Notes: a model not told the origin generated them from the sequence alone. DNA of 64,000 bases from Isoetes taiwanensis (GCA_021234155.1 JAJEKV010000022.1:8029961-8093960); one strand, 5' to 3'. Positions 24,033 through 36,455 are shown, numbered from the stretch's first letter. Numbers and translations are program-made.

Positions 24033-24573
24033 ATACATGGCCATGGAAGGTATGCTTCGACGCTTGAACCAGATTCAGGAGGAGATGAGGATTCAAGAGC
24101 AGAGAGATATGGAACCTGTCTTCACAAGTAAGGCTACACTCTGTAGTTTATACACTTTATTGTATTTTATCTATTTTCTAATCTATAGCTTGGTGTAGGA
24201 GCCGTCGAGGGCATGAGAAGGAAGGGAATCCTCCGTGAACCCCCTCCTCCACTCGAAGATGAGGACTATGAAACAACGATCCATCGGATGAAAGTGTTAA
24301 AGAAGTATGTGATTGGTGAGAAGGCATCACCAAATTGCTAGGAACCGGTGAGCTGCCTAGCATGATGAGGGTGCTTCTTGAAAAGATGGTCGGGGTTTGG
24401 AAGCACCACGGGGAAAAACAAAGATTAACATGATACTAGCGTCGACATGTGCATGGCTGATGCCAGACATACTTGACATGGAGCTATGGTTCAAAGGGGA
24501 TGGACAAGTGGAGGACTTCACGATAGAAACTATAAGCCAAGCTCAGGAGGAGTATGCTGAATTGTTCAAGTGA
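24033..24573 (+). CDS. CACTA gene with short coiled coil, unknown function
   Basis: The first exon reads MAMEGMLRRLNQIQEEMR and ends at a donor (ACAA|GTAAGG, 24,128). The second starts after 'ttggtgtag' (24,199) with AVEGMRRKGILREPPPP and an acidic/helical stretch. After a frame change near 24,330 and another near 24,415, a last part reads LASTCAWLMPDILDMELWF then TIETISQAQEEYAELFK to a TGA at about 24,571. I see no known domain. It follows array 3 with the same spacing logic as the other transposon genes. Confidence 0.5.
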
Positions 24574-24984
24574 TCTTTTGTTCAATAAACCTATGTTTTG
24601 TACATTGTTATATTTTCTCTTGGGTACAATCTAGCATTGATACATATGCATGAACATGATCTCGAAGGATTCTTGAAGATATTTTGCATTCTTACGTTGG
24701 ATATCGCCTTCTTGATTCGATTTGCCATTTCGAACCCCGAGGTTTTTCTGCGACATTTAGACTTGGACTGGTAGAACCAAATTTTCTCGAGATTATTTGT
24801 GGTTTGGACTCTCCAGAGCTCTTACAAATGGGACACTTCCATGTTCTAAATCTTTCAAATGCACATTCTTAGAAGTTTGTGATGGACAGTCAGCTTGGAT
24901 TTTTCTCCAACCCGGATTGATAGAAGCAGCCACTAAATTTATGTTTCTTTGTGGCTTGAAGTCAACTGCATCTTCCAAATCTTC

Positions 24985-27900
24985 CAAATCAGCTCGGTTG
25001 CCTCGCAACGGGCTGCCCCGACGGTTCTAATGCTAACCCTTTGACCTAGACCTTCTCCAAAAATTCCGAAAATTGGGCCGTGTGCTGGAGATGAATTAGG
25101 ATCCAAATGGCAAAAATCAGAATTTATTTTCGTGCAATGCATTAATTATGAATTTAATCGTGTGTTGCCACTGCAAAAGCGCCCCCCGACTTCTAATTGC
25201 CACATCGGGAGGAGGACAGGTCCAAACTCCGTTCCGTCAGTTCCCCTTGCTATGCGTTCACCGGCCCTTAGCTTCACCACGCGTTCAATCGCACCTTGAG
25301 ACTAGGACTCGGCCCCAAAGCGTAAACCCTTCTAGAGCCCGGCAACTCCACGGGGGTTTACGTTTGAGGCCCCTCTCATTGTCGGTCGGCCGGGACCTAG
25401 CGACGTGTCTTGAAGTGGAGTTGGGGTGTTGACACCAGAGCGCGGACCCTAAAATCCCTCCGGAGGCTGCTTTCCCCAAATTTCCTCTCCCTAAGGCCCT
25501 GGGGAAGAACGGGCAACCTCCCCTCTCCGGAACCACGATTTGGCTCTGCCAATGGACTCAGAACGTTGACATTGCTCTGGAAACCAAGTTCCGTGGCCAA
25601 AAGACCAGGATTCGGCCCCCAAAACGTAAACCCTTCTAGAGCCTGGCAACCCACAGGGTTTACGTTTCGGAGGCCCTCTCCTTGTCGATTCGGTAGGACT
25701 TTGGCGCCATGTCTTGAAGTGGAGTTGGGGTGTTGACGCCAGAGCGGACACTAAAATCCCTCCTAAAGTCGCTGTCCCCGAATTTCCTCTCCCCAAGGCC
25801 CCGGGGAAGGGCGGGCAACCTCCCCTCACCTGAACCGCGATTTGGCTCTCGCCAATGGACTCGAATGCCGACATTGCCCCCTGGGGATCAAGTTCCGTGG
25901 CGAAGACCGGCCCCAAAACGTAAACCCTTCTAGAGCACGGCAACCCACGGGGTTTACGTTTGGAGGCCCCTCTCCTTGTCGGTCGGCCGGGACTTTGGCG
26001 CCATGTCTTGAAGTGGAGTTGGGGTGTTGGCGCCCGAGGCGCGGACACTAAAATCCCTCCTAAGCTGCTTGCCCCGAATTTCCTCTCCCCAAGCCCCAGG
26101 GGAAGGGCGGGCAACCTCCCTCACCGGAACCGCGATTTGGCTCGCCAATGGACTCGAATGCCGACATTGCCACAGGGATCAAGTTCGCGGCGAAGACCAG
26201 GACTTCGGCCCCAAAAACGTAAAACCCTTCTAGAGCCCCGCAACCCACAGGGTTTTACGTTTGAGGCCCTCACCTTGTCGATTCGCGGGACCTTGCGCCG
26301 CGTGTCTTGAAGTGGGGTTGGGGTGTTGGCCTTGAGGCCGGACCCTAAAATCCCTCCCAGGTCGCTTGCCCCAAATTTCCTCCCCAAGGCCCCTCGGGAC
26401 GGACGGGCGACCTCCGGCTCTCAAGAATGATCGACGACTCTGCCAATGGACTCGAAATGTCGACATTGCCCTGGGGACCAAGTTCGTGGGGCGGAAGACC
26501 ACCCGAACTCCAAGAAGCGCCAAAGTAGCTCACTTCCATCACACTTTCGTAGTCAATTGGCCTAGGATGTGCATGCGGGATCTTGGCGTGGAGGGGGCGT
26601 GAGTGTTTCCTTCTTTTCGCAAAACCGACCGTGTAACTTGCTCCCTAGGGTAATTTCGCCATTCGGACGATTTGGCGGGGTCTATTTGCCATTCCGAGCA
26701 TCCCGGTGCGTCCCAACGACAAAAGCAAGGCGGTTTCTACAAGGCCGACATCGGGGCGCCCAGCGGTTTGACAAGTTCTCCCCACCGATCCGAATCTTTT
26801 GGACCTTCCCCAAGAGGGGCCCTGAACGGAGGATCCAACGGTCCGGATAGGGGAACCGGGCTCCGGAGGGTGGTCGTAGCGTCCCCGGGGGCGCCGCCAG
26901 AAGGGCTGCCTCCGGGAACTTTTTTGATCCCGCCTCACGGGTCCTGACTCTCCCCTCTTGTGAGGGATCCCCGCAAGGTCCCGGCCTCGTTTGACTTGGG
27001 AAGGGTGCCACTTCGGTTGCCACGCAACGGGCTGCCCGACCGCTCTCTAACCCTTTGACCTAGACCTTCTCCGAAAATTCCGAAAATTGGGCCGTGTCTG
27101 GCCGATGAATTAGGGATCCCACCGGCAAAAACCGAATTTATTTTCGGTGCAATGCATTAATTGCGAATTTACGAATGTCTTGCCACTTTGCAAAAGCCCC
27201 CGACTTCTACTTGCCACATCGGGAGGAGGAAAGGCCCAAACTCCGCTCCGTCGGTTCCCCTGTGCCGATTCTCGGTGCCGCTTCTCGGCCGGTCCCAAGT
27301 GCAACAGACCCGGGACTTCGGCCCCAAAGCGTAAACCCTTCTAGAGCACGGCAACCCGCAGGTTTACGTTTGAGCCCTCTCCTTGTCGGTCAGTAGGGAC
27401 CTTGCGCCGGTGTCTTGAAGTGGGGTTGGGGTGTTGACGGGAAGCGGACCCTAAAATCCCCTCGGAGGTCGCTTGCCCCAAATTTCCTCTCCCCAAGGCC
27501 ACAGGGGGCCGGGGCGAGGCGACCTCAGCTCTCAGAATCGCGATCTGACTCGCCAATGGACTCGAGCGTCGACATTGCCCTGGGGACCAAGTTAGTGGCG
27601 AGAAGACCACCAAACTCCAAGAAGCGCCAAAGTAGCTCACTTCCATCACACTCGTAGTCAATTGGCCTAGGATGTGCATGCGGGGATCTTTTGTCGGGAG
27701 GGCGTGAGTGTTTCCTTCTTTCAAAAAACCGACCGTGTAACTTGCTCCCTAGGGTAATTTCATCATTCCTGACGATTTGGCGGGGTCTATTTGCCATTCC
27801 GAGCATCCCCCGTGCGAACGACAAAAGCAGTCACGCGGTTTCTACAAGGCCGACATCGGGGCGCCCAGCGGTTTGACAAGTTCTCCTGACCGATCTGGAA

Positions 27901-30900
27901 TCTTTTGGACCTTCCCCTAAGAGGGGCCCCACTGAATCGGAGGATCCAACGGCCGGATAGGGGAACCGGGCCGGGAGGGTGGTCATTAGCGTCGGCCCGG
28001 GAGCGCGCCGAAGGGTCGCCTCGGGAACTTTTTTGATCCCGCCTCACGGGGTCCTGGACTCTCCCCTCTTGTGAGGGATCCCCGCAAGGTCCCCGGCCTC
28101 GTTTGACTTGGGGAAGGGGTGCGGCTGGGGTTGCCGCAACGGCTGCCCACGGATTCTAATGCTAACCCTTTGACCTAGACCTTCTCCCTAAAATTCCGAA
28201 AATTGGGCCGTGTGCTGGGAGATGAATTAGGGATCCCTACCGCAAAAACCGAATTTATTTTTAGTGCAATGCATTAATTACCGAATTTCTGAATGTCTTG
28301 CCCGCTGAAAAGCCCCCGACTTCTACTTGCCACATCGGGAGGAGGAGAAAGGCCCAAACTCCGCTCGGCCGCCTTCCCTTGTTCCCAGTATTCTCCGACT
28401 GGGCGCTTCTCGCCAGTCCCAAGTGCAACGGACGGGACTTCGGCCCCCAAAACGTAAACCCTTCTAGAGCACGGCAACCCACGGGGTTTCACGTTTGGAG
28501 GCCCTCTCCTTGTCCATTCGGCCGACCTTCTTGTGATGTCTTGAAGTGGGGTTGGGGTGTTGGCCCAGAGCTTGACCCTAAAATCCCCTCCTGAGGTCGC
28601 TTGCCCCAAATTTCCTCTCCCCCAAGGCCCCGGGGGCCGGACGGGCGACCTCGCTCTCGGAATCGCGGACGACTCGCCAATGGACTCGAACGTCGACATT
28701 GCCACAGGGACCAAGTTCCGTGGCCGAAGACCACCACCCGAACTCCAAGAAGCGCCAAAGTAGCTCACTTCCATCACACTCGTAGTCAATTGGCCTAGGA
28801 TGTGCATGCGGGATCTTATCGTGGGCGTGAGTGTTTCCTTCTTTCATAAAACCGGCCGTGTAACTTGCTCCCCTAGGGTAATTTAAGCCATTCGGACGAT
28901 TTGGCGGTCTATTTTTACCATTCCGGAGCATCCCTGTGTGCGAACGACAAAACAAAGGCGGTTTCTCAAGGTTTTACATCGGGGCGCCCAGCGGTTTGAC
29001 AAGTTCTCCCTGACCCGATCTGGAATCTTTGGACCTTCCCGAAGAGGGGCCCCCCAGCGGAGGATCCAACGGTCGGATAGGGGAACCGGCTCGGGAGGGT
29101 GGTCATTAAGCGTCAGCCCCGGGAGCGCCGGGGAAGGGCTGCCTCGGGAACTTTTTTGGATCCCGCCTCCTGGGGTCCGGACTCTCCCCTCTTGTGAGGG
29201 ATCCCTGCAAGGTCCTGGCCTCGTTTGACTTGGGGAAGGGTGCGGCTCGGTTGCCACCCGCAACGGGCTGCCCCGACCGCTCTAATGCTAACCCTTTGAC
29301 CTAGACCTTCTCCTAAAATTCGAAAATTGGGCCGTGTCTTTGGAGATGAATTAGGGATCCGCCGGCAAAAAACGGAATTTATTTTAGTGCAATGCATTAA
29401 TTGCGAATTTACTGAATGTCTTGCCACTGCAAAGCCCCCCTTCTTCTACTTGCCACATCGGGAGGAGGAAAGGCCCAAACTCCGCTCCGTCAGTTCCCCT
29501 TGCTCCGTATTCTCGGCTGCTGCTTCTCGGCCAGGTCCCAAGTGCAACAGACCAGGACTCGGCCCCCAAAACGTAAACCCTTCTAGAGCCTGGCAACCCA
29601 CAGGGTTTACGTTTGGAAGGCCCTCTCCTTGTCGGTCGGTAGGGACCTTGCGCCGTGTCTTGAAGTGGGGTTGGGGTGTTGACGCCGAAAGGCGGACCCT
29701 AAAATCCCTCCGAGGTCGCTTGCCCCAAATTTCCTCTCCCCAAGGCCCCAGGGGGGGCCGGAGGCGACCTCAAGCTCTCCTGAATCGCGATCCGACTCTG
29801 CCAATGGACTCGAGCGTCGACATTGCCCAGGGACCAAGTTCCGTGGGCCAGAAGACCACCCGAACTCCAAGAAGCGCCAAAGTAGCTCACTTCCATCACA
29901 CTCGTAGTCAATTGGCCTAGGATGTGCATGCGGGATACTGTCGTGGAGGGCGTGAGTGTTTCCTTCTTTCGCAAAACCGACCGTGTAACTTGCTCCCTAG
30001 GGTAATTTCGCCATTCCGGACGATTTGGCGGGGTCTATTTGCCATTCCGAGCATCCCGGTGCGAACGACAAAACAAAGGCGTTTCTACAAGGCCGACATC
30101 AGGACGCCCCGCGGTTTGACAAGTTCTCCCGGACCGATCTGGAATCTTTTGGACCTTCCCGAAGAGGGGCCCCTGAACGGAGGATCCAACGGTCGGATAG
30201 GGGAACCGGGCTCCGGGAGGGTGGTCATTAGCGTCGCGACCGGGGGGCGCCGCCAGAAGGGTCGCCTCGGGGAACTTTTTGGATCCCGCCTCCTGGGATC
30301 CGGACTCTCCCCTCTTGTGAGGGATCCCTGCAAGGTCCTGGCCTCGTTTGACTTGGGGAAGGGTGCGAGCTCGGTTGCCCTGCAACGGGCTGCCCCGACC
30401 GTTCTAATGCTAACCCTTTGACCTAGACCTTCTCCGAAAATTCCGAAAATTGGGCCGTGTGCTGGAGATGAATTAGGGATCCCGCTGCCAAAAAACCGGA
30501 ATTTATTTTCGTGCAATGCATTAATTGCGAATTTACGAATGTCTTGCCACTGCAAAAGCGCCCCCCGACTTCTACTTGCCACATCGGGAGGAGGAAAGGC
30601 CCAAACTCCGCTCCGTCAGTTCCCTTGCTCCGTATTCTCGGCTGCTGCTTCTCGGCCAGGTCCCAAGTGCAACAGACCAGGACTCGGCCCCCAAAACGTA
30701 AACCCTTCTAGAGCCTGGCAACCCACAGGGTTTACGTTTCGGAGGCCCTCTCCTTGTCAGGTCGGCCGGACCTTGCGCGAGGTGTCTTGAAGTGGGGTTG
30801 GGGTGTTGTTGACGCCAGCGCGGACCCTAAAATCCCCTCAGGCTGCTTGCCCCAAATTTCCTCTCCCAAGGCCCCAGGGGCCGACGGGCGACCTCCGCTC

Positions 30901-33900
30901 TCGGAATCGCGATCCGACTCTGCCAATGGACTCGAACGCCGACATTGCCCCTCGGGGACCAAGTTCCGTGGCGAAGACCACCCGAACTCCAAGAAGCCCA
31001 AAGTAGCTCACTTCCATCACACTCGTAGTCAATTGGCCTAGGATGTGCATGCGGGATACTTTTTTGGCGTGGAGGGCGTGAGTGTTTCCTTCTTTCGCAA
31101 AACCGACCGTGTAACTTGCTCCCTAGGGTAATTTCTCCATTCCGGACGATTTGGCAGGGTCGATTTGCCATTCCGAAGCCTCCCCGGTGCTCGAACGACA
31201 AAACAGTGCGGTTTCTACAAGGCCGACATCAGGACGCCCCGCGGTTTGACAAGTTCTCCCGGACCGATCTGGAATCTTTTGGACCTTCCCAAGAGGGGCC
31301 CCCGAATCGGAGGATCCAACGGTGGGATAGGGGAACCGGGCCCGGAGGGTGGTCATTAGCGTGCAGCCCGGGGCGCCGCCGAAGGGGTCCTCGGGAACTT
31401 TTTGGATCCCGCCTCCCGGGTCCTGGACTCTCCCCTCTTGTGAGGGATCCCTGCAAGGTCCTGGCCTCGTTTGACTTGGGGAAGGGTGCCAGCTCGGTTG
31501 CCCTGCAACGGGCTGCCCCGACCGTTCTAATGCTAACCCTTTGACCTAGACCTTCTCCGAAAATTCCGAAAATTGGGCCGTGTGCTAGAGATGAATTAGG
31601 GATCCCGGCAAAAAAAAAAAAACGAATTTATTTTCGTGCAATGCATTAATTGCGAATTTACTGAATGTCTTGCCATCGCAAAAGCCCCAGAACTTCTACT
31701 TGCCACATCCGGGAGGAGGAAAGGCCCAAACTCCGCCCGTCAGTTCCCCTTGCTCCGTATTCTCGAGCTGCTGCTTCTCGCCAGGTCCCAAATGCAACCT
31801 TGAACCCGGGGACTCGGCCCCCAAAGCGTAAACCCTTCTAGAGCCCTGCAACCCACCGGGGTTTACGTTTGGAGTCTTCTCCTGTCCCGGTCAGCCGGAC
31901 CTTGCGGAATGTCTTGAAGTGGGGTTGGGGTGTTGACGCCCGAGCGGACCCTAAATCCCTCCTGAGGCTGCTTTTGCCCCAAATTTCCTCTCCCCAAGGC
32001 CCCGGGGGCCGGACGAGGCGACCTCCGCTCTCCTGGTCGCGATCGACTCGCCAATGGACTCGAACGTCGACATTGCCCTGGGACCAAGTTAAAGTGGCCG
32101 AGAGACCACCAACTCCAAGAAGCCAAAGTAGCTCACTTCCATCACACTCGTGAGTCAATTGGCCTAGGATGTGCATGCGGGATACTTGTCGTGGAGGCGT
32201 GAGTGTTTCCTTCTTTTCATAAAACCGGCCAGGTGTAACTTGCTCCCTAGGGTAATTTAGCCATTCCGGACGATTTGGCGGGGTCTATTTGCCATTCGGA
32301 GCATCCCGGTGCTGACGACAAAACAGTCTGCGGTTTCTACAAAGGCCGACATCGGGGCCTTGCCGTTTGACAAGTTCTCCGGACCCGTCGGAATCTTTTG
32401 GACCTTCCCCAAGGGGGGCCCCCGAGCGGAGGATCCAGCGGTCGGATAGGGGAACCAGGGCTCGGGAGGGTGGTCATTAGCGTGCGGCCGGGAGGCCCGC
32501 GAGGGAAGGGCTGCCTCGGGAACTTTTGGATCCCGCCTCACGGTCCGGACTCTCCCCCTCTTGTGAGGGATCCCCGCAAGGTCCCGGCCTCGTTTGACTT
32601 GGGGAAGGGTGCGGCTGGTTGCCACAGCGGGCTGCCCGGCCGCTTCTAATGCTAACCCTTTGACCTAGACCTTCTCCTCTAAAATTCGAAAATTGGGCCG
32701 TGTCTTTGGAGATGAATTAGGGATCCCCAAAAAAGCAAAATTTATTTTATTGCAATGCATTAATTGCGAATTCTGAATGTCTTGCCAACTAAAAGCGCCC
32801 CGACTTCTACTTGCCACATCGGGAGGGAGGAAAGGCCCAAACTCATCCCGTCGGTTCCCCTTGCTCCGTATTCTTTCGGTGCCGCTTCTCGGCGAGTCCC
32901 AAATTTAGCAGACGGGACTCGGCCCCAAAAACGTAAACCCTTCTAGAGCACGGCAACCCACGGGGTTTACGTTTGGAGGCCCTCTCCTTGTCGAGTTCGG
33001 TAGGGACCTTGGCCAGGTGTCTTGAAGTGGGGTTGGGGTGTTGGCCTTGAGGCCTTGACCCTAAAATCCCCTCCCGGGGTCGCTTGCCCCCAAATTTCCC
33101 TCCCCAAGGCCCCACGAGGACGGGACGGGCGACCTCGGCTCTCCCAATCGCGATCGACTCTGCCAATGGACTCGGAACGTCGACATTGCCACAGGGACCA
33201 AGTTCCGTGGCGGAAGACCACCCGAACTCCAAGAAGCGCCAAAGTAGCTCACTTCCATCACACTCGTAGTCAATTGGCCTAGGATGTGCATGCGATCTTG
33301 TCGTGGAGGGCGTGAGTGTTTCCTTCTTTAAAAACCGACCGTGTAACTTGCTCCCTAGGGTAATTTAACCATTCGGGGCGATTTGGCGGGTCTATTTGCC
33401 ATGGAGCATCCCCGGTGCGAACGACAAAACAGTCTTGGTTTCTACAAGGCCGACATCGGGGGCGCCCAGCGGTTTGACAAGTTCTCCGGACCGATCACGG
33501 AATCTTTGGACCTTCAGAAGAGGGCCTCGAGCGGAGGATCCAACGGTCGGATAGGGGAGGCAGGGCTCCGGGAGGGTGGTCGATAGCGTCAGACCCTCGG
33601 GAGCGGCCGCCGGAAGGGCCAGCCTCGGGAACTTTTTGGATCCCGCCTCACGGGGTCCTGGACTCTCCCCTCTTGTGAGGGATCCCCGCAAAGGTCCCAG
33701 CCTCGTTTGACTTGGGAAGGGTGCCATTTCGGTTGCCACAGCGGCCACCCCGGCCGCAGATTCTAATCTGTGCTTTGACCTAGACCTTCTCCTCGGTTCC
33801 AAAAATTGGGCCGTGTCTTTGGAGATGAATTAGGGATCCGGCAAAAAGCGAATTTATTTTAGTGCAATGCATTAATTGCGAATTTACGAATGTCTTGCCA

Positions 33901-35340
33901 CTTTGCAAAAGCCCCCCGACTTCTACTTGCCACATCCGGAGGAGGAAAGGCCCAAACTCCAGCTCCGTCGATTCCCCTTGCTTTCGTATTCTCGGCTTCT
34001 TTGCTTCGGCCAGGAGTCCCAAGTGCAGACCCGGGACTCGGCCCCAAAACGTAAACCCTTCTAGAGCACGGCAACCCCACGGGGTTTACGTTTGAGGCCC
34101 TCTCCTTGTCGGTCCGGCGGGACCTTGCGGCAGGTGTCTTGAAGTGGGGTTGGGGTGTTGGCCTTGAGCCTTGGACCCTAAAATCCCTCAGGAGGCTGCT
34201 TGCCCCAAATTTCCTCTCCCCAAGGCCACGGGACGGACAGGCGACCTCCGCTCTCCGGAATCGCGTTTGACTCTGCCAATGGACTCGGGCGTCGACATTG
34301 CCACAGGGACCAAGTTCGTGGCGAGAAGACCACCGAACTCAAGAAGCGCCAAAGTAGCTCACTTCCATCACACTGCGTTAGTCAATTGGCCTAGGATGTG
34401 CATGCGGGATCTTGTCGTGGAGGGCGTGAGTGTTTCCTTCTTTCATAAAAACCGGCCAGGTGTAACTTGCTCCCTAGGGTAATTTCGCCATTCAGGACGA
34501 TTTGGCGGGGTCTATTTGCCATTCCGAGCATCCCGGTGCGAGCGACAAAGCAGTCGGGTTTCTACAAGGCCGACCATCAGGGCGCCCCACAGTTTGACAA
34601 GTTCTCCCGGACCGATCTGGAATCTTTTGGACCTTCGAAAGAGGGGCCCCGAACGGAGGATCCAAATCGGCCGGATAGGGGGAACCTCCGGGAGGGTGGT
34701 CATTAGCGTCGCAGCCAGGGGGGGCCGCCCGGAAGGGGGTGCCTCGAACTTTTGGATCCGCCTCACGGGGTCCGGACTCTCCCCTCTTGTGAGGGATCCC
34801 CGCAAGGTCCCGGCCTCGTTTGACTTGGGGAAGGGTGCCAGCTCGGTTGCCACCTCAGCGGGCTGCCCCGACCGCTTCTAATGCTAACCCTTTGACCTAG
34901 ACCTTCTCGAAAATTCGAAAAATTGGGCCGTGTCTTTGAGATGAATTAGGGATCCTGGCAAAACCGAATTTATTTTCGTGCAATGCATTAATTGCGAATT
35001 CTGAATGTCTTGCCATTTGCAAAAGCGCCCCGACTTCTACTTGCCACATCGGGAGGAGGAAAGGCCCAAACTCCGCTCCGTCGGTTCCCCTTGCTCCGTA
35101 TTCTCGGCTGCTGCTTCTCGGCCGTCCCAAGTGCAATGGACCGGGACTCGGCCCCAAAACGTAAACCCTTTCTAGAGCACGGCAACCCACGGGGTTTACG
35201 TTTGAGGCCCTCTCCTTGTCGATCGGTAGGGACCTTGCGGCGTGTCTTGAAGTGGGGTTGGGGTGTTGGCCTTGAGCCCCGGACCCTAAAATCCCCTCCC
35301 GGGTCTTGCCCCAAATTTCCCTCTCCCCAGGCCCCGGGGA
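24985..35340. repeat. 10.35-kb satellite array (~300-bp then ~1.12-kb units)
   Basis: The landmark 'cgtaaacccttctagagc' recurs at about 25,322, 25,627, 25,920, 26,220, then 27,335, 28,456, 29,573, 30,698, 31,827, 32,932, 34,050 and 35,160. So three ~300-bp units precede about eight ~1.12-kb units. Each unit is GC-rich and has fixed phrases ('tgtcttgaagtggggttggg', 'tttgacctagaccttctcc', 'cttgtgagggatcc'). Copies differ mainly by small indels, many beside CG, CAG/CTG or CCGG. Long open frames on both strands change between copies, so I regard the array as non-coding. Confidence 0.93.
29569..29614. repeat. 12-bp inverted repeat at the satellite core
   Basis: AAACGTAAACCC (29,569–29,580) and GGGTTTACGTTT (29,603–29,614) are a perfect inverted repeat around a 22-nt loop starting TTCTAGAG. 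The same hairpin, with loop variants, sits at each landmark in the array. It is the best-conserved structure of the unit. Confidence 0.8.
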
Positions 35341-35344
35341 CTTC

Positions 35345-35734
35345 GAAATTCAAGGTGAGACGTCGTTGAACCACTGAAGGCGTGTCCAAAACCCTTAGCG
35401 AGTAATCTATGAAGAGGTCGCAACCATATATGAAGTTGTATGTGATCATGCACGAGAGAATATGGCAAATCAAAGAAGCTCTTCTTGCAGCTTTGCATGG
35501 ATATGGCTGGGCATGCCTTGTGTAGATTGTATCGCGAGAAGAGCAACACAGTGAGCCATATGTTTGCCTTTACTCTGATCATGACCAAGTGATTGGCAAG
35601 CTTGATTTAGTATGAAAGTATGCAAGTGAAGCTCAATGGTGCACAAGTCGGTTTATTAAAGTGGATAGATAAACAAGGATGGAGAGAAATCTAAGTGGAT
35701 AGATAAAGAAGGATAGATAAAATACATAAGTAAT
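35345..35734 (+). other. Gene remnant after the satellite
   Basis: Plus-strand frames read MHERIWQIKEALLAALHGYG then, shifted, LYREKSNTVSHMFAFTLIMT, which look like protein sequence broken by one-base changes. I do not recognise them. A single 'gacgtcgttgaa' motif lies at 35,358–35,370. A 'gtggatagataaa' phrase is duplicated at 35,660–35,710. Confidence 0.3.
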
Positions 35735-35960
35735 CATTGCCAACTAGTGCTCCATTATTATCTGCTCCCGATGTGTGAGTTTCATTGGAAGCAATACCCC
35801 AAGAATCATTGGCATCCGAGTTGCCTCCTCCCCATCTGTCATTTCCATTTGATGCAATTCCCCAACTATCATTCTCACCGATTCCTTGTTATCTCAGTAT
35901 CATTGTTACCAATAGCATCATGTTGATTTCCTCCCCATCGATATTCACGAGTTTCAATGA
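35735..35960 (-). pseudogene. WG-repeat (Argonaute-hook-like) coding fragment
   Basis: On the minus strand the frame reads ETREYRWGGNQHDAIG, then after a one-base frame change ENDSWGIASNGNDRWGGGNS and ANDSWGIASN. That is four Trp-Gly dipeptides in about 70 residues, in a Gly/Asn/Asp/Ser-rich, disordered context. Such WG/GW repeats are the Argonaute-binding platforms of the RNA-directed DNA methylation factors NRPE1 and SPT5L/KTF1. No start or flanking domain is seen, so it is a fragment. It lies ~150 bp from an Argonaute fragment on the opposite strand. A chance low-complexity match remains possible. Confidence 0.5.
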
Positions 35961-36104
35961 TGTTCAATGCTTTAAAATCTCATTCAAAAAGAGCCACCGA
36001 GTTTATTCTATGCATTCTACCTCAAAAGACCGATCTCTATCTTTGTGTAATGGTTTGATTCCTTTTATATGTAGTTTCTGAAGGAAGATGCAATGCATAC
36101 TTAT

Positions 36105-36455
36105 GCGAGAGAGATGTTTTGCGGGCGTTTAACAAACCGTTTACATCGGGCGTTGGAGTTGTTAATCGGTGTATAGTTCCTCCCGTAATATAAATGATCG
36201 ATTACTTGACGAATGTGGCTTTGAAAATTAATGCCAAGGTAACTCACTTGGTACCCCATAATGGCTCCCTGTTCATTGAATCAAGACTTACTTTCAAACC
36301 GTAGTGTGGAGGATATAATACGATGTTATCGATGGAATTTAAATCGTGGTCTTCCAAAGGTCTCGAGGAGCCAACTATAATCTTTGGAATGGATGTGTCA
36401 CATGGAGCCCCATTCTCGTCAAATTCACCATCAATTGCAATTGTAAGGATTGAAC
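36105..36455 (+). pseudogene. AGO4-clade Argonaute PIWI-domain fragment
   Basis: The frame reads RCIVPP, then (after one-base corrections) LTNVALKINAK at about 36,209–36,237. A small intron with GT–AG ends (36,239–36,303) follows, then CGGYNTMLSMEF and EEPTIIFGMDVSHGAP, ending NSPSIAIV before a donor-like GTAAGG. This matches the Argonaute PIWI segment around the first catalytic Asp (GMDVSH). The wording GMDVSHG, rather than GADVTHP, is typical of AGO4/6/9-clade proteins that act in RNA-directed DNA methylation. It keeps an intron, so it came from genomic DNA. It has no start, no PAZ and no rest of the PIWI catalytic set, so it is a captured fragment. Confidence 0.85.

Noticed and set aside
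24985-35340. CRISPR array
   Set aside because: Units are long and uniform with no short repeat/unique spacer pattern, and the context is a plant nuclear genome.
25148-35369. Dozens of long open frames in the satellite, some repeated between units (for example frames with NLLPRVISPFR or MHILGQLTTSVMEVSYFG)
   Set aside because: Frames shift between copies through indels, occur on both strands in the same DNA, and match no known domain. GC-rich repeats give such frames by chance.
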